A DNA stretch of 64,000 bases, from contig NZ_AUMT01000013.1 of the NCBI RefSeq assembly GCF_000430825.1, positions 1-64,000 on the forward strand, written 5' to 3'. Numbering within the stretch: position 1 is the stretch's first letter; every line of letters begins with the position of its first letter. Source of the stretch: Chryseobacterium daeguense DSM 19388 (GTDB lineage: Bacteria; Bacteroidota; Bacteroidia; Flavobacteriales; Weeksellaceae). The notes under the pieces are model-generated. The model did no database searches, was not told the origin of the DNA, and worked only from the letters and a program-made list of their open reading frames with translations. A program made the position numbers and the translations under genes. Below, piece by piece: positions 1-7,035 of the stretch.

Positions 1-279
1 TGCACAGAATTTACGTCAATAGTCGGGAAAAATATTACCCGAAGTATGAGTGGAAAGGGAAATTGCTATGATAATGCTGTAGCGGAGAGTTTTTTCAAAA
101 CTCTGAAAACCGAACTTGTCTATCAAAATAAATATGAAACTAGAGACCACGCCAAAAACTCTGTGTTTGAATATATAGAAACATTTTACAACACCCAGAG
201 AAGGCATTCAGCTTTAGGAAATTTAACCATAAGAGAGTATCAAAATTTAATGTCTAATCAATCTAAAAATGTAGCATAA
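1..279 (+). CDS. IS3-family transposase (OrfB/DDE integrase), C-terminal part, cut by window edge
   Basis: The frame is open from the first base, so the gene starts outside the window. The visible end carries the typical last block of IS3/IS150-group transposases: [18 protein letters not shown], which contains the final catalytic Glu of the DDE triad, then KTLKTE and a tail with [18 protein letters not shown]3 transposases cut and rejoin element ends in the cytoplasm. Family assignment is firm. Whether the element is intact cannot be seen. Confidence 0.9.
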   Translation, partial: CTEFTSIVGKNITRSMSGKGNCYDNAVAESFFKTLKTELVYQNKYETRDHAKNSVFEYIETFYNTQRRHSALGNLTIREYQNLMSNQSKNVA

Positions 280-319
280 AGAGTATATAAATTTTGTCTC
301 AAAAATAGTTGCAAGTTCA
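1..319 (+). mobile_element. Right end of an IS3-family insertion sequence
   Basis: The element includes the transposase end and about 40 bases after it. Read on the minus strand from 319, the sequence begins TGAACTTGCAACT, which fits the TG...CA ends of IS3 elements. The exact end is inferred, because the other inverted repeat is outside the window. Confidence 0.55.
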
Positions 320-478
320 TTGTTATATAGATTTAATGATTTATGCGAAAAAATTCTTTAAATGAAATTGTGTAATTCTGAAGCTGATTAAAAAGTACAT
401 GAAACATACATAACTTGGATTGCCTTATGCAACGATAATAAATTAAATTTTAAAGGAGTATTAAATGATTTACTAGAT

Positions 479-514
479 AACAAAATCCCATCTTAATACA
501 GATGGGATTTTGTT
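479..514 (-). terminator. Intrinsic terminator of the 513-1472 operon
   Basis: A perfect 15-bp hairpin (AACAAAATCCCATCT paired with its complement, loop TAATAC) overlaps the stop codon of the HTH gene. The minus-strand arm ends in a T-rich run. Confidence 0.8.
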
Positions 515-803
515 AAATTTCAAAAATTTCGTTGAGAAATTTATTCATTGAGGGCGCTAATAAATTATAAAGCTGCTTCTTATCATCGGGAATATCCTTT
601 TCTGAAATAGTTAAAAAATGCATTACCGGAACTGGTACATCCACAACCTTTGATATCTTCTCTAAGGTTTCTGAGGTTGGACTATATTGTCCTTTTACTA
701 TTTGAGAAATAGCTGTTGTACTTTTGCCAATTTTTTCGGCTAACTGCAACTGAGTAATATTCTTTTTTTTAAGCAATATTTTAATAACTTGTCCTATTGT
801 CAT
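513..803 (-). CDS. XRE (Cro/CI-type) HTH transcriptional regulator
   Basis: This 96-residue protein has a Cro/CI helix-turn-helix over about residues 4-58 (TQLQLAEKIGKSTTAISQIVKG). The tail after the HTH is of unknown function. It is the last gene of a leftward three-gene operon: its ATG overlaps the TAA of the upstream gene by one base, so translation is probably coupled. It may regulate the operon, as regulators in small self-contained modules often do. No effector can be deduced. Confidence 0.8.
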   Translation of the reverse strand: MTIGQVIKILLKKKNITQLQLAEKIGKSTTAISQIVKGQYSPTSETLEKISKVVDVPVPVMHFLTISEKDIPDDKKQLYNLLAPSMNKFLNEIFEI

Positions 804-1015
804 TATTCAGGTCCTTTAATGATATTAGTTGCTACTATAGCAACATCTTTAAAAATTGAAATTAATTTAATCCAAAGATCAAATTTTTCATCGCTATTAA
901 GATCCTTGTTTAATTCATCTTTAATATTTAATAGCAATTGTTTCACCTCCACTGGCATATCACAGTGTGTCAGTACGTAATTTATTTTTTGAGATAACTC
1001 TATTTTGGAATTCAT
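803..1015 (-). CDS. Small hypothetical protein of the three-gene operon
   Basis: This is a 70-residue protein I do not recognise. It is largely helical and amphipathic, with an acidic middle and a moderately hydrophobic stretch (WIKLISIFKDVAIVATNII) near the end that could be a short membrane or packing helix. It overlaps the upstream gene by 56 bases in another frame and touches the downstream HTH gene. A function in a regulator-controlled small module is inference only. Confidence 0.55.
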   Translation of the reverse strand: MNSKIELSQKINYVLTHCDMPVEVKQLLLNIKDELNKDLNSDEKFDLWIKLISIFKDVAIVATNIIKGPE

Positions 1016-1472
1016 TTACTAAGATTTTAAAATTAATACTTTCATCTATTGAAATATTAATTTTAAAATCTTCTTCTTCTACAATATTTTTTATGTTATT
1101 TTTAAAACTGCGGATAATTGCTCTCATATCTAAAATATTTAAGAATTGAATTTTAAACTTCAAAAGCTTTGCTACAATTTTAAGCTTTATCAAATATTTT
1201 TTTACATGTATTAGAGTGTCATCTTCTGCGGTCACCTTTTCAAGAAGATCAATTAATTTAATAATGTCTTCTGTAGAAAGTATTCTGCATTTTTCTGACG
1301 CAGAAGTTTGAAAAGCTGATATGATTTTTTCAGAATAATCAATATTGTAGATGCTAGACGCATTCTGAATTTCATTTAAGGCATTTTGTAGGTCATTACC
1401 TGAAAGATATGAAGTTCTATCAACATACATGCATTTACGATTTAATAAACTGTCTTCACTGATATGGTTCAT
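960..1472 (-). CDS. Hypothetical protein, first gene of a regulator-containing operon
   Basis: This is a 170-residue protein with no family I can name. It is predicted mostly helical and rich in Lys, Ile, Glu and Asn, with no signal peptide or obvious membrane segment. A well-formed promoter lies 24 bases upstream of its ATG. It heads an operon ending in an XRE regulator, placed between an IS end and the prophage boundary, which is a typical place for accessory genes. Confidence 0.6.
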   Translation of the reverse strand: MNHISEDSLLNRKCMYVDRTSYLSGNDLQNALNEIQNASSIYNIDYSEKIISAFQTSASEKCRILSTEDIIKLIDLLEKVTAEDDTLIHVKKYLIKLKIVAKLLKFKIQFLNILDMRAIIRSFKNNIKNIVEEEDFKINISIDESINFKILVNEFQNRVISKNKLRTDTL

Positions 1473-1495
1473 TTTAAATGAATTTATTATTGAAT

Positions 1496-1527
1496 CAAAT
1501 TTAAGTAAAACTTATATAAAATGCAAA
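1496..1527 (-). promoter_or_regulatory. Bacteroidetes-type promoter of the 513-1472 operon
   Basis: On the minus strand it reads TTTG (1527-1524), 20 bases, TAAATTTG (1503-1496), an exact match to the -33/-7 consensus. The -33 box lies inside a 17-bp sequence that recurs at 1635-1651. Confidence 0.75.
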
Positions 1528-1651
1528 TATTTATTAATATATTTAATTTGTTGTTGTCTGTCGTGGATGTATGGTTTCCTATAGTGGAAAGCTTTGATAG
1601 TTGTAATAATTGGAAAACCAATTTTATATTAGTTTTATATAAAATGTAAAT
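1512..1651. repeat. Two direct copies of TTATATAAAATGYAAAT
   Basis: Copies at 1512-1528 and 1635-1651 differ at one position. They lie in the otherwise gene-free 1473-1714 interval, beside two TAGCACC copies (1651-1657 and 1663-1669). They could be regulator or recombinase binding sites. Confidence 0.5.
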
Positions 1652-1679
1652 AGCACCTAATGTAGCACCTTTAAATAAA

Positions 1680-1712
1680 AAAAACCTGTAAATCAACGAT
1701 TTACAGGTTTTT
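1680..1712 (-). terminator. Displaced terminator of ssrA
   Basis: A perfect 15-bp hairpin (arm AAAAACCTGTAAATC, loop AAC) is followed on the minus strand by a long T run. It lies 2 bases beyond the left copy of the ssrA 3' end, so it is most simply the terminator that followed ssrA before prophage 1 inserted. Confidence 0.75.
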
Positions 1713-1714
1713 AA

Positions 1715-1732
1715 GTGGAGTTGGAGGGATTC
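1715..1732. other. Left attachment site of prophage 1 (copy of the ssrA 3' end)
   Basis: GTGGAGTTGGAGGGATTC is identical to 46059-46076, the 3' end of tmRNA. Homology stops at once on both sides. The left copy continues as ACTCCACTT after the acceptor strand, so it does not encode CCA, unlike the right copy. Confidence 0.9.
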
Positions 1733-1802
1733 TCCTTGAATTTTAATTAACGCTGATAATCAGAGGTTTATATTTTTCGAAACAAGCAAAAAATAGACAT
1801 TA

Positions 1803-1840
1803 TTTACTCTTTTTTTACTCTTTTTACTCAAGTGTTCAAG
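1803..1840. promoter_or_regulatory. Candidate integrase arm-binding sites, left end
   Basis: Three TTTACTC copies (1803, 1814, 1823) are followed by CAAGTGTTCAAG. The right end carries two TTTACTC copies and the inverted counterpart GAACACTTG. Matching repeats just inside both prophage ends suggest integrase or accessory-factor sites. Confidence 0.5.
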
Positions 1841-1846
1841 TTAATG

Positions 1847-2263
1847 CTAATTAATTTTATTTAATGTTGTTGTAAATTCATACTTTTCTCCAGCTATAAC
1901 ATCATTACGCATTAAGGACATATCAGAATTAGAATATTGTACTGAATACTCGTAACCCCCCATCATTAATTTTTTGGAATTATCATTGTATTGGCCATTT
2001 CCAGTTGTAGGGTTTGAGCAGTCTGTATTATAATAATAAGAAACTATTGTTTTTCCGGAACTTTCAAACTTATAATTTGACTTGCCTTGACAATCAGTGA
2101 AATTAGAAGTATTAATTACTACTCCTTGTTTTTTCGTAACGGTCTGGATAATCCTCCAGGTTCCAATAAATTGTTTAACTTCTTCATCTTCTGATTTGCT
2201 ACAAGAAGAAAGAGAAAGAGACGTTAATAAAAATAATACTGAATTTTTTAATTTTTTTTTCAT
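1847..2263 (-). CDS. Small lipoprotein, lipocalin-like, lysogenic cargo
   Basis: The 138-residue protein has a lipoprotein signal peptide with Cys21 as acylation site (SLSSCSKS), then a FIGTWRI motif typical of lipocalin-like domains of Bacteroidetes lipoproteins. It should be exported and membrane-anchored. It begins 10 bases after the repressor gene on the same strand, so it is probably expressed in the lysogen from the repressor promoter. That position marks it as a cargo gene acting on the host envelope. Ligand unknown. Confidence 0.7.
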   Translation of the reverse strand: MKKKLKNSVLFLLTSLSLSSCSKSEDEEVKQFIGTWRIIQTVTKKQGVVINTSNFTDCQGKSNYKFESSGKTIVSYYYNTDCSNPTTGNGQYNDNSKKLMMGGYEYSVQYSNSDMSLMRNDVIAGEKYEFTTTLNKIN

Positions 2264-2273
2264 GATTTTTAAT

Positions 2274-2987
2274 TCATAATCTGTTATATCTTACCGAAGC
2301 GTTTACTATAGCAATCGTTCTTATTCTACTTATAAGTATGTCTTTAGGCTCATGATGTTGATTGTAAGAAACCAATTGTATGTGGTTTAATCCTGCCAGG
2401 GATTTTTTAACATATTTAATTACTTTAAATTCAGTACTTTCATCTTCTCCAAAATACTCCACATAATACATTTCTCCATAAATTATATCCAAAGGGCTTA
2501 TGATTTTAAGGGCAACAATATCTCCCGATTTGAGAAGTGGGTACATAGAATCACCAGTCATAAATATTGCTCCGTCACTTTTTGGAAGGTTAGGAATGCT
2601 TAAATAGCTAAGCACATTGCCTTTTTCAGAACCGTTAAATATCTCTACTATTCCCAAAGTAGCAGTTGAATCATACACTGGAATAGTTTGTATGTCAATT
2701 ATAGGATCAAAAGTTTTTCTATTACTTGGTACTTTTTCTATATTTTCAGGCTGAACAGGAACACTTAACAGTTCACTATTGCTAAGATAATCTTCAAGTC
2801 TTACACTAAAGTGTTTTTCTAAAGTTGTAATAAAGTTGTCGGGAGGCGATAATTTATGATTTATATATTTACTAACATTTCCCTTATCATATCCAGTTAT
2901 TTGCACCAAGTCTTTGTTTCTTAATTTATTAATTTTTAAGAAGTTATAAAAACCTTTTGTTTTAAGTTCATAAGTGATTACATCCAT
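2274..2987 (-). CDS. CI-like phage repressor with S24 (LexA-type) peptidase domain
   Basis: The 237-residue protein has an N-terminal HTH (about residues 18-50, LVQITGYDKGNVSKYINHKL) and a C-terminal LexA/CI peptidase-like domain with MTGDSMYPLLKSGDIVALK, where the Ser of GDSM is the nucleophile. The general base is probably a Lys in the EFKVIKYVKK segment. Such repressors keep the prophage silent and cleave themselves after DNA damage. It is divergent from the early genes, and the shared intergenic region carries a perfect operator palindrome. Confidence 0.9.
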   Translation of the reverse strand: MDVITYELKTKGFYNFLKINKLRNKDLVQITGYDKGNVSKYINHKLSPPDNFITTLEKHFSVRLEDYLSNSELLSVPVQPENIEKVPSNRKTFDPIIDIQTIPVYDSTATLGIVEIFNGSEKGNVLSYLSIPNLPKSDGAIFMTGDSMYPLLKSGDIVALKIISPLDIIYGEMYYVEYFGEDESTEFKVIKYVKKSLAGLNHIQLVSYNQHHEPKDILISRIRTIAIVNASVRYNRL

Positions 2988-3001
2988 TGTTTAGAATGAT
3001 T

Positions 3002-3071
3002 ATAAATTACAACATAATTACAACTTTATTCAAAAGTTGTTTGTTTGTAGTTGAAAAGTTGTTTATATTTG
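3002..3071. promoter_or_regulatory. Divergent promoter and operator region of the lysis-lysogeny switch
   Basis: The early promoter reads TTTG (3040-3043), 20 bases, TATATTTG (3064-3071). The repressor promoter on the minus strand is TTTG (3034-3031), 21 bases, TAATTTAT (3009-3002). A palindrome, ACAACTTT-5-AAAGTTGT (3020-3040), fills the space between the boxes of the repressor promoter and touches the early -33 box. A third half-site (3055-3062) overlaps the space before the early -7 box. Confidence 0.75.
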
Positions 3072-3162
3072 TATCAACAATACAACACGATGCAAATGTA
3101 GTTAAAAATTGTGTCAGTAAAAAATAGTGAAAATACGGTAGTTTAATTAAAGAGAAATAAAT

Positions 3163-3438
3163 ATGGCAGAGTTGACAAATGGAAAACCTATAAGTGAAAA
3201 GCTATCAGAATTTCTGAGAACGTTCACCAGCCCGAAAGATATGGCTGATGTGAGTACTGAAACAAATGTTAGTCTATCTACAATTAGAGATGTGAGATTA
3301 AGAAGAAATAATATTTCTGAGGAGAATAAGAAAGCAATCATCAAGCTAATGAAAAAAGCAGATGAAAATGCAGATCTTAAGATAAAAGAGGCTAAGGAAG
3401 GAAAAAGGCAAGTTAAAAAAATCCTTGAGTGTATATGA
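3163..3438 (+). CDS. Small basic early protein, possible DNA-binding regulator
   Basis: This is the first gene after the early promoter. The 91-residue protein has a helix-turn-helix-like section (KDMADVSTETNVSLSTIRDVRLRR) and a very Lys-rich end. Position directly opposite the repressor suggests a Cro-like or early regulatory role, but the family is not recognised. Confidence 0.65.
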   Translation: MAELTNGKPISEKLSEFLRTFTSPKDMADVSTETNVSLSTIRDVRLRRNNISEENKKAIIKLMKKADENADLKIKEAKEGKRQVKKILECI

Positions 3439-3611
3439 ACTTAGACTATCAAATAGCAAAAGAATATCTGAATAAGCTTCCGGAAGATAAAAAAATAGAA
3501 TTGTGTAACCGGACACTTGGGCGAGTGAATGATAAAAAACAAACTAAACCTAAAATCCGGAAGTTTTGTTCAGATTACATAAGTGAATTAATCGCTAAAG
3601 GTAAATTATAA
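3429..3611 (+). CDS. Small hypothetical early protein
   Basis: This 60-residue, strongly basic protein overlaps the previous gene by 10 bases. It looks helical and has no recognised domain. The tight early-operon position supports it being real. MNLDYQIA, two codons later, is the alternative start. Confidence 0.55.
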   Translation: MYMNLDYQIAKEYLNKLPEDKKIELCNRTLGRVNDKKQTKPKIRKFCSDYISELIAKGKL

Positions 3612-3673
3612 AAATAGCTCACGGTTGGGGCCCGCAAGCTAGAAGTTTAAAAATCGAAATACATCGAATTATT

Positions 3674-3988
3674 ATGAAAACAAATGTACAACAATTTTAT
3701 TCTATTGACCAAATAAAAGAACAAAATATGTCTTTGGTCATTGTAGCAGATGAAAGATTCATTGATGAAGATTATTCGCTATTTGAAGATGAAGCTGTAA
3801 ATGTTGATGTGAATTTACAAATAGAGGTTGAAAATCATCCTGAATACGGTAAATCCGTAAAGTCGGTAAAGGTAAAATTTCTTAATGCCTACGACAATGA
3901 GGAGTGCGAAGATTTATATCTCAACTCTTTGGAAAAAAGAGAAATCGAAAATTACCTGAAAGAAAACTTAATCATTAAAATCCAATAA
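3674..3988 (+). CDS. Hypothetical early protein
   Basis: This acidic protein of 104 residues has alternating short hydrophobic strands and a hydrophilic end. Two bases separate it from the next gene, which starts with a nearly identical MKTN leader. The 62 bases before it contain a TAGCT...AGCTA hairpin around GGGGCCC. Function unknown. Confidence 0.6.
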   Translation: MKTNVQQFYSIDQIKEQNMSLVIVADERFIDEDYSLFEDEAVNVDVNLQIEVENHPEYGKSVKSVKVKFLNAYDNEECEDLYLNSLEKREIENYLKENLIIKIQ

Positions 3989-3989
3989 T

Positions 3990-4307
3990 ATGAAAACAAA
4001 TATTAAAACAAATGACATTCTTTATAATATTTCAATTGCTTCTGGAAAAGTAACAGTTAAAGAATCCCGAGTACTGTGTGTAGGAAGTAAGACGCTTTAT
4101 GTATCAGTAAACGAAAATGATTTTGATTATCAGACAGAAATGATGGTTTCTTATACGTCAATTAATTCGGTTGATCCATCAGAAGTATCAAGTTCTAGGT
4201 TTTTTATGGCTTGGGCTGATTCTAAAGAAAAAGTGGAAGAACTTAAAGCCACAATAGAGCAAATCTTAGAGTTCAAAAACAAATTTAAAACATCAATTGC
4301 GTCATGA
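3990..4307 (+). CDS. Hypothetical early protein
   Basis: This 105-residue protein appears to have a beta-rich first half (SIASGKVTVKESRVLCVGSKTL) and a helical end. No family recognised. It is directly downstream of the preceding gene and its stop overlaps the start of a tiny ORF (ATGA). Confidence 0.6.
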   Translation: MKTNIKTNDILYNISIASGKVTVKESRVLCVGSKTLYVSVNENDFDYQTEMMVSYTSINSVDPSEVSSSRFFMAWADSKEKVEELKATIEQILEFKNKFKTSIAS

Positions 4308-4387
4308 AAACAGTACTATTTAATATTAAGGTATGGTTTGTTTACCAATGCGTGTGTTTAATTGAATACTTAATGAAAAGGCAGTAA
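4304..4387 (+). CDS. Possible 27-residue micropeptide
   Basis: The ORF starts at an ATGA overlap with the previous stop and ends 2 bases before the next start. It has a hydrophobic, Cys-containing centre (VWFVYQCVCLIEYL). Spacing is the only support. Confidence 0.3.
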   Translation: MKTVLFNIKVWFVYQCVCLIEYLMKRQ

Positions 4388-4389
4388 CC

Positions 4390-4530
4390 ATGAAAGTCAC
4401 AATAATAATCGAAAACGTGGGAGGAATCTTTTTCATCAACCACAAACGCTTAGGACATGACAAGCTTTCCGACATGGAAATAACCGCACTTAACGAATTT
4501 ATTAAGGAATATAAAGCTAATCAAAAATGA
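4390..4530 (+). CDS. Small hypothetical early protein, 46 residues
   Basis: It begins MKVTIIIENVGG and ends with an amphipathic helix (MEITALNEFIKEYKA). It fits exactly between its neighbours in the early operon. Function unknown. Confidence 0.5.
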   Translation: MKVTIIIENVGGIFFINHKRLGHDKLSDMEITALNEFIKEYKANQK

Positions 4531-4534
4531 AGAT

Positions 4535-4807
4535 ATGGAACCAATAGATTACAGCAGAGGAAGGAACAACGAGAATTCGAAAGTGGCTTTTAATATTGTA
4601 AAGCAAACTTTGTCAGCAACGAAATTAGAAATATTAAGTCATGTTGATGGAATCTTATGCACACTGGAAATTGCTGTAAGAATGGGGCGACATCATCATA
4701 AGATTAGCGGAAGGTTTTCAGAATTGGAAGCCTCTGGAAAGATAATAAAAATAGGTATTAAAAAAATAGGACGATCCCCTTTCGGGATTTACAGAAAACT
4801 AAATTAA
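4535..4807 (+). CDS. Winged-helix-like early protein
   Basis: The 90-residue protein has a pattern like a winged helix: TKLEILSHVDGI, a short helix, HHHKISGRFSELEASGKI, then a wing IIKIGIKKIGRSPFGIYRKL. This suggests DNA binding. It lies one base before the annealing-protein gene, so it may belong to the recombination or replication group. Confidence 0.55.
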   Translation: MEPIDYSRGRNNENSKVAFNIVKQTLSATKLEILSHVDGILCTLEIAVRMGRHHHKISGRFSELEASGKIIKIGIKKIGRSPFGIYRKLN

Positions 4808-4808
4808 A

Positions 4809-5330
4809 ATGGAAAAAACAATAGCGCAAACCAAAACAAACGAAGTAGCGCATCCTCAAGAAGATTTAAGAATAAAACTTCAAAATTTTGTAACCAATCT
4901 TAATAAGCATGATCCTAAAGATGGCGTTGAATCTACACCGGATGGAAGAGCGAGGTCAATCGGAATATCTCATATTGAAATGACCTTAGACGAATACTTC
5001 CTTGGATTATGGGAAACAGAGAACTTTAGATGGTCTGTAATAAGTAATGAAGTAGTAGGAAGTCTAGATTTAATTGTTACTCATCCGGTTACAGGTCAAA
5101 AATACAAAAGAGTGGGAGCGGCTTCAATCATAATAATGGTAGACAAGGGGGCGTCAGCATTGGATGTTACAAAAAAGAAAGCAAATGCCCTTGATTTGGG
5201 ATTTCCAAAACTAAAAGCTGAATGCCTTAAAAACGCTGCACAATCATTAGGAAAACTATTTGGCCGCGATCTAAATAGGGGTGCAAGAGCAGATATATTT
5301 TCGCCAAGAATTAAAGAAACAGTAAACTAA
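4809..5330 (+). CDS. Phage single-strand annealing protein, Rad52/Sak-like
   Basis: The 173-residue protein carries the block LKAECLKNAAQSLGKLFGRD, characteristic of the Rad52/Rad22 (Sak) group of phage annealing proteins. These form rings that anneal complementary single strands during recombination-dependent replication. It overlaps the following nuclease gene by one base, giving the usual annealase-exonuclease pair. The short length fits phage members of the family. Confidence 0.8.
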   Translation: MEKTIAQTKTNEVAHPQEDLRIKLQNFVTNLNKHDPKDGVESTPDGRARSIGISHIEMTLDEYFLGLWETENFRWSVISNEVVGSLDLIVTHPVTGQKYKRVGAASIIIMVDKGASALDVTKKKANALDLGFPKLKAECLKNAAQSLGKLFGRDLNRGARADIFSPRIKETVN

Positions 5331-6229
5331 TGCTAATAAGCCAGTCATTAATTAAAGAAGTCTTAAAACAGGATCATTGTCCGAAACAGATTTATTTCTC
5401 ATTTGTAATGGGTTATGAGTTATATGATCCATCGGAAAACATGTTGCTAGGAAGATACTTTGAAAGCGAATTGCTTGGAGCGTGCAGAGGGGGATTAAAA
5501 CAAGAACCTAACCGTTTGATGCCAACCTCATTAAAACCAAAATCAACTGCGAAAAAAGAAGATTTGATTAAATACATCAGAGATAACGACACGACTGGTT
5601 TTGATTATGTAGGCAAAAACAACACTGAATTAGCAGAGTTTATAAAGTTCATGCCTAAAAATGAAATTCCGGGAGAAAAAACTAAGGCGTTTCTAGATTG
5701 TGATAATCTTATTCTGTTTGCTAAAGATGTGTTTAATAAAATTGGGTTGGATATTTCAAAAGGTAAAAGTCAAGTTGAATTAAAGTCTAAAACTTTATCC
5801 GGAAATATAGACCATGAAAATGAAGATTTGCAAGACAAAACGAAAATAGCAAATTATGATTTGAAATGGACGGCAACTAAAGAAGATGATCGGTGGAACG
5901 GTTGGGGAGATCCGGAAAATGATATTGATTCTGAAATACAAGCAGCTCACTATTCTTTAGTCTCTTATGAGAAAACAGGCAAATGGAGGCCTTTCTACTT
6001 TATCGTCTTTGGAAAGGATAAATGGGTTAAAATATTCCAATTTAAACTAACACATGATGCTATTGACAGACACAAGGAAAGAATATCGCATACTGCATCA
6101 ATAATAAGAGAATATGCCGAGAATAATTATAAAGGCAATGGAAGTTTCAACAAATGCATTTCATGCCCTTTTTACGACATCTGCGAGGATAAATCAACAA
6201 CAATTAACATAGAAACAATTACAATATAA
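5330..6229 (+). CDS. PD-(D/E)XK nuclease, RecB/Cas4-like phage exonuclease
   Basis: The 299-residue protein has CPKQIYFSFVMGYE near the start, a likely active-site core IANYDLKWTA in the middle (D-x-K), a Gln-rich helix EIQAAHYSLVSYE, and a Cys-rich end (CISCPFYDICEDK) that with an upstream Cys could hold an iron-sulfur cluster as in Cas4/AddB-type nucleases. It probably resects DNA ends for the neighbouring annealing protein. The fold is inferred from motifs. Confidence 0.75.
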   Translation: MLISQSLIKEVLKQDHCPKQIYFSFVMGYELYDPSENMLLGRYFESELLGACRGGLKQEPNRLMPTSLKPKSTAKKEDLIKYIRDNDTTGFDYVGKNNTELAEFIKFMPKNEIPGEKTKAFLDCDNLILFAKDVFNKIGLDISKGKSQVELKSKTLSGNIDHENEDLQDKTKIANYDLKWTATKEDDRWNGWGDPENDIDSEIQAAHYSLVSYEKTGKWRPFYFIVFGKDKWVKIFQFKLTHDAIDRHKERISHTASIIREYAENNYKGNGSFNKCISCPFYDICEDKSTTINIETITI

Positions 6230-6504
6230 TGGAATTACAAGGAACAATAAAACACATCGGAGAAACCCAAACTTTTGCAAGCGGTTTCCAGAAAAGAGAA
6301 ATGGTAATACTTACCGACGAGCAATATCCTCAACCTATCAACATTGAATTTGTGTCAGACAAAATCGTATTGCTAGATAACCTGATGGGAGGTGAAAAAG
6401 TTAAAGTTGGGATTAATATCAGAGGAAGAGAGTGGGTAAGTCCACAAGGTAACACTCAGTACTTTAATTCAATTATCGGCTGGAGATTAGAAAAAGTGTC
6501 CTAA
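6229..6504 (+). CDS. DUF3127 protein, probable single-stranded DNA-binding-like (OB fold)
   Basis: The 91-residue protein matches the DUF3127 pattern found widely in Bacteroidetes and their phages: FASGFQKREMVILTDEQYPQ, then IEFVSDK, and RGREWVSPQGNTQYFNSIIGWRL at the end. It has an OB-like beta pattern. Coupled to the nuclease by ATGG overlap, it probably coats or organises single strands in the recombination module. The biochemical role is not established. Confidence 0.7.
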   Translation: MELQGTIKHIGETQTFASGFQKREMVILTDEQYPQPINIEFVSDKIVLLDNLMGGEKVKVGINIRGREWVSPQGNTQYFNSIIGWRLEKVS

Positions 6505-6641
6505 TGAAACACGATGATAAATACTACATCGGCCGTGACTCGAAAGGGTTATTCAAATGGAACGAAAAAGAATTAATCAGAATCGAAGAACCAAAAGCTA
6601 AGAAAAATGAAAAAACTACCCCAAAAAAATCCAGAAATTGA
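6504..6641 (+). CDS. Small basic hypothetical protein, 45 residues
   Basis: The start overlaps the previous stop (TAATG). The sequence has an aromatic section (KYYIGRDSKGLFKWNEKEL) followed by a Lys-rich tail. It overlaps the next gene by 35 bases. Function unknown. Confidence 0.45.
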   Translation: MKHDDKYYIGRDSKGLFKWNEKELIRIEEPKAKKNEKTTPKKSRN

Positions 6642-7035
6642 AGCTTTGATACGTCAAAAGACTTTAGATCTTTTACCTCAGGATAACATTCCGAACAGCC
6701 ATAACGCAAAGATGCTAGCGAAAGTGGACGCATTAGCGGCTTTAGAATACGCTAAATCACAAAATAAAACTGTAAGGTTTGCACCATCATACGAAGATGA
6801 ATTTTACCGTGAAAGAATGTCAACGCAAAAACCCAAAGTTGAACAAGAACCAACGGAAGGATTATTTAATACAAAACAGGCGGCTAAAAAAGCAGGAATT
6901 GAGCATGGTAAATTCATATCAAATTATAGAAATGGAAAGGTTGAAGGTGTTAAAATTGGCGGTCGGGTGTTTTTTACCCAAGATGAAATAACCCGATTTA
7001 TGGCAGTGAGAAAAAAGGAATTTGAACCTCAATAA
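6607..7035 (+). CDS. HTH_17 (MerR/excisionase-like) DNA-binding protein
   Basis: The C-terminal part of this 142-residue protein has a MerR/excisionase-type HTH: LFNTKQAAKKAGIEHGKFISNYRNGKVEGVKIGGRVFFTQDEITRF. The N-terminal half is helical and charged. Such proteins bind phage DNA in regulation or recombination. It is in the replication gene group rather than beside the integrase, so a directionality-factor role is possible but not favoured. Confidence 0.7.
   Translation: MKKLPQKNPEIEALIRQKTLDLLPQDNIPNSHNAKMLAKVDALAALEYAKSQNKTVRFAPSYEDEFYRERMSTQKPKVEQEPTEGLFNTKQAAKKAGIEHGKFISNYRNGKVEGVKIGGRVFFTQDEITRFMAVRKKEFEPQ

Noticed and set aside
1487..1696. Minus-strand ORF of 69 residues across the ssrA boundary region
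   Set aside because: It covers a promoter, repeats and the displaced ssrA terminator, and its composition is that of random AT-rich DNA.
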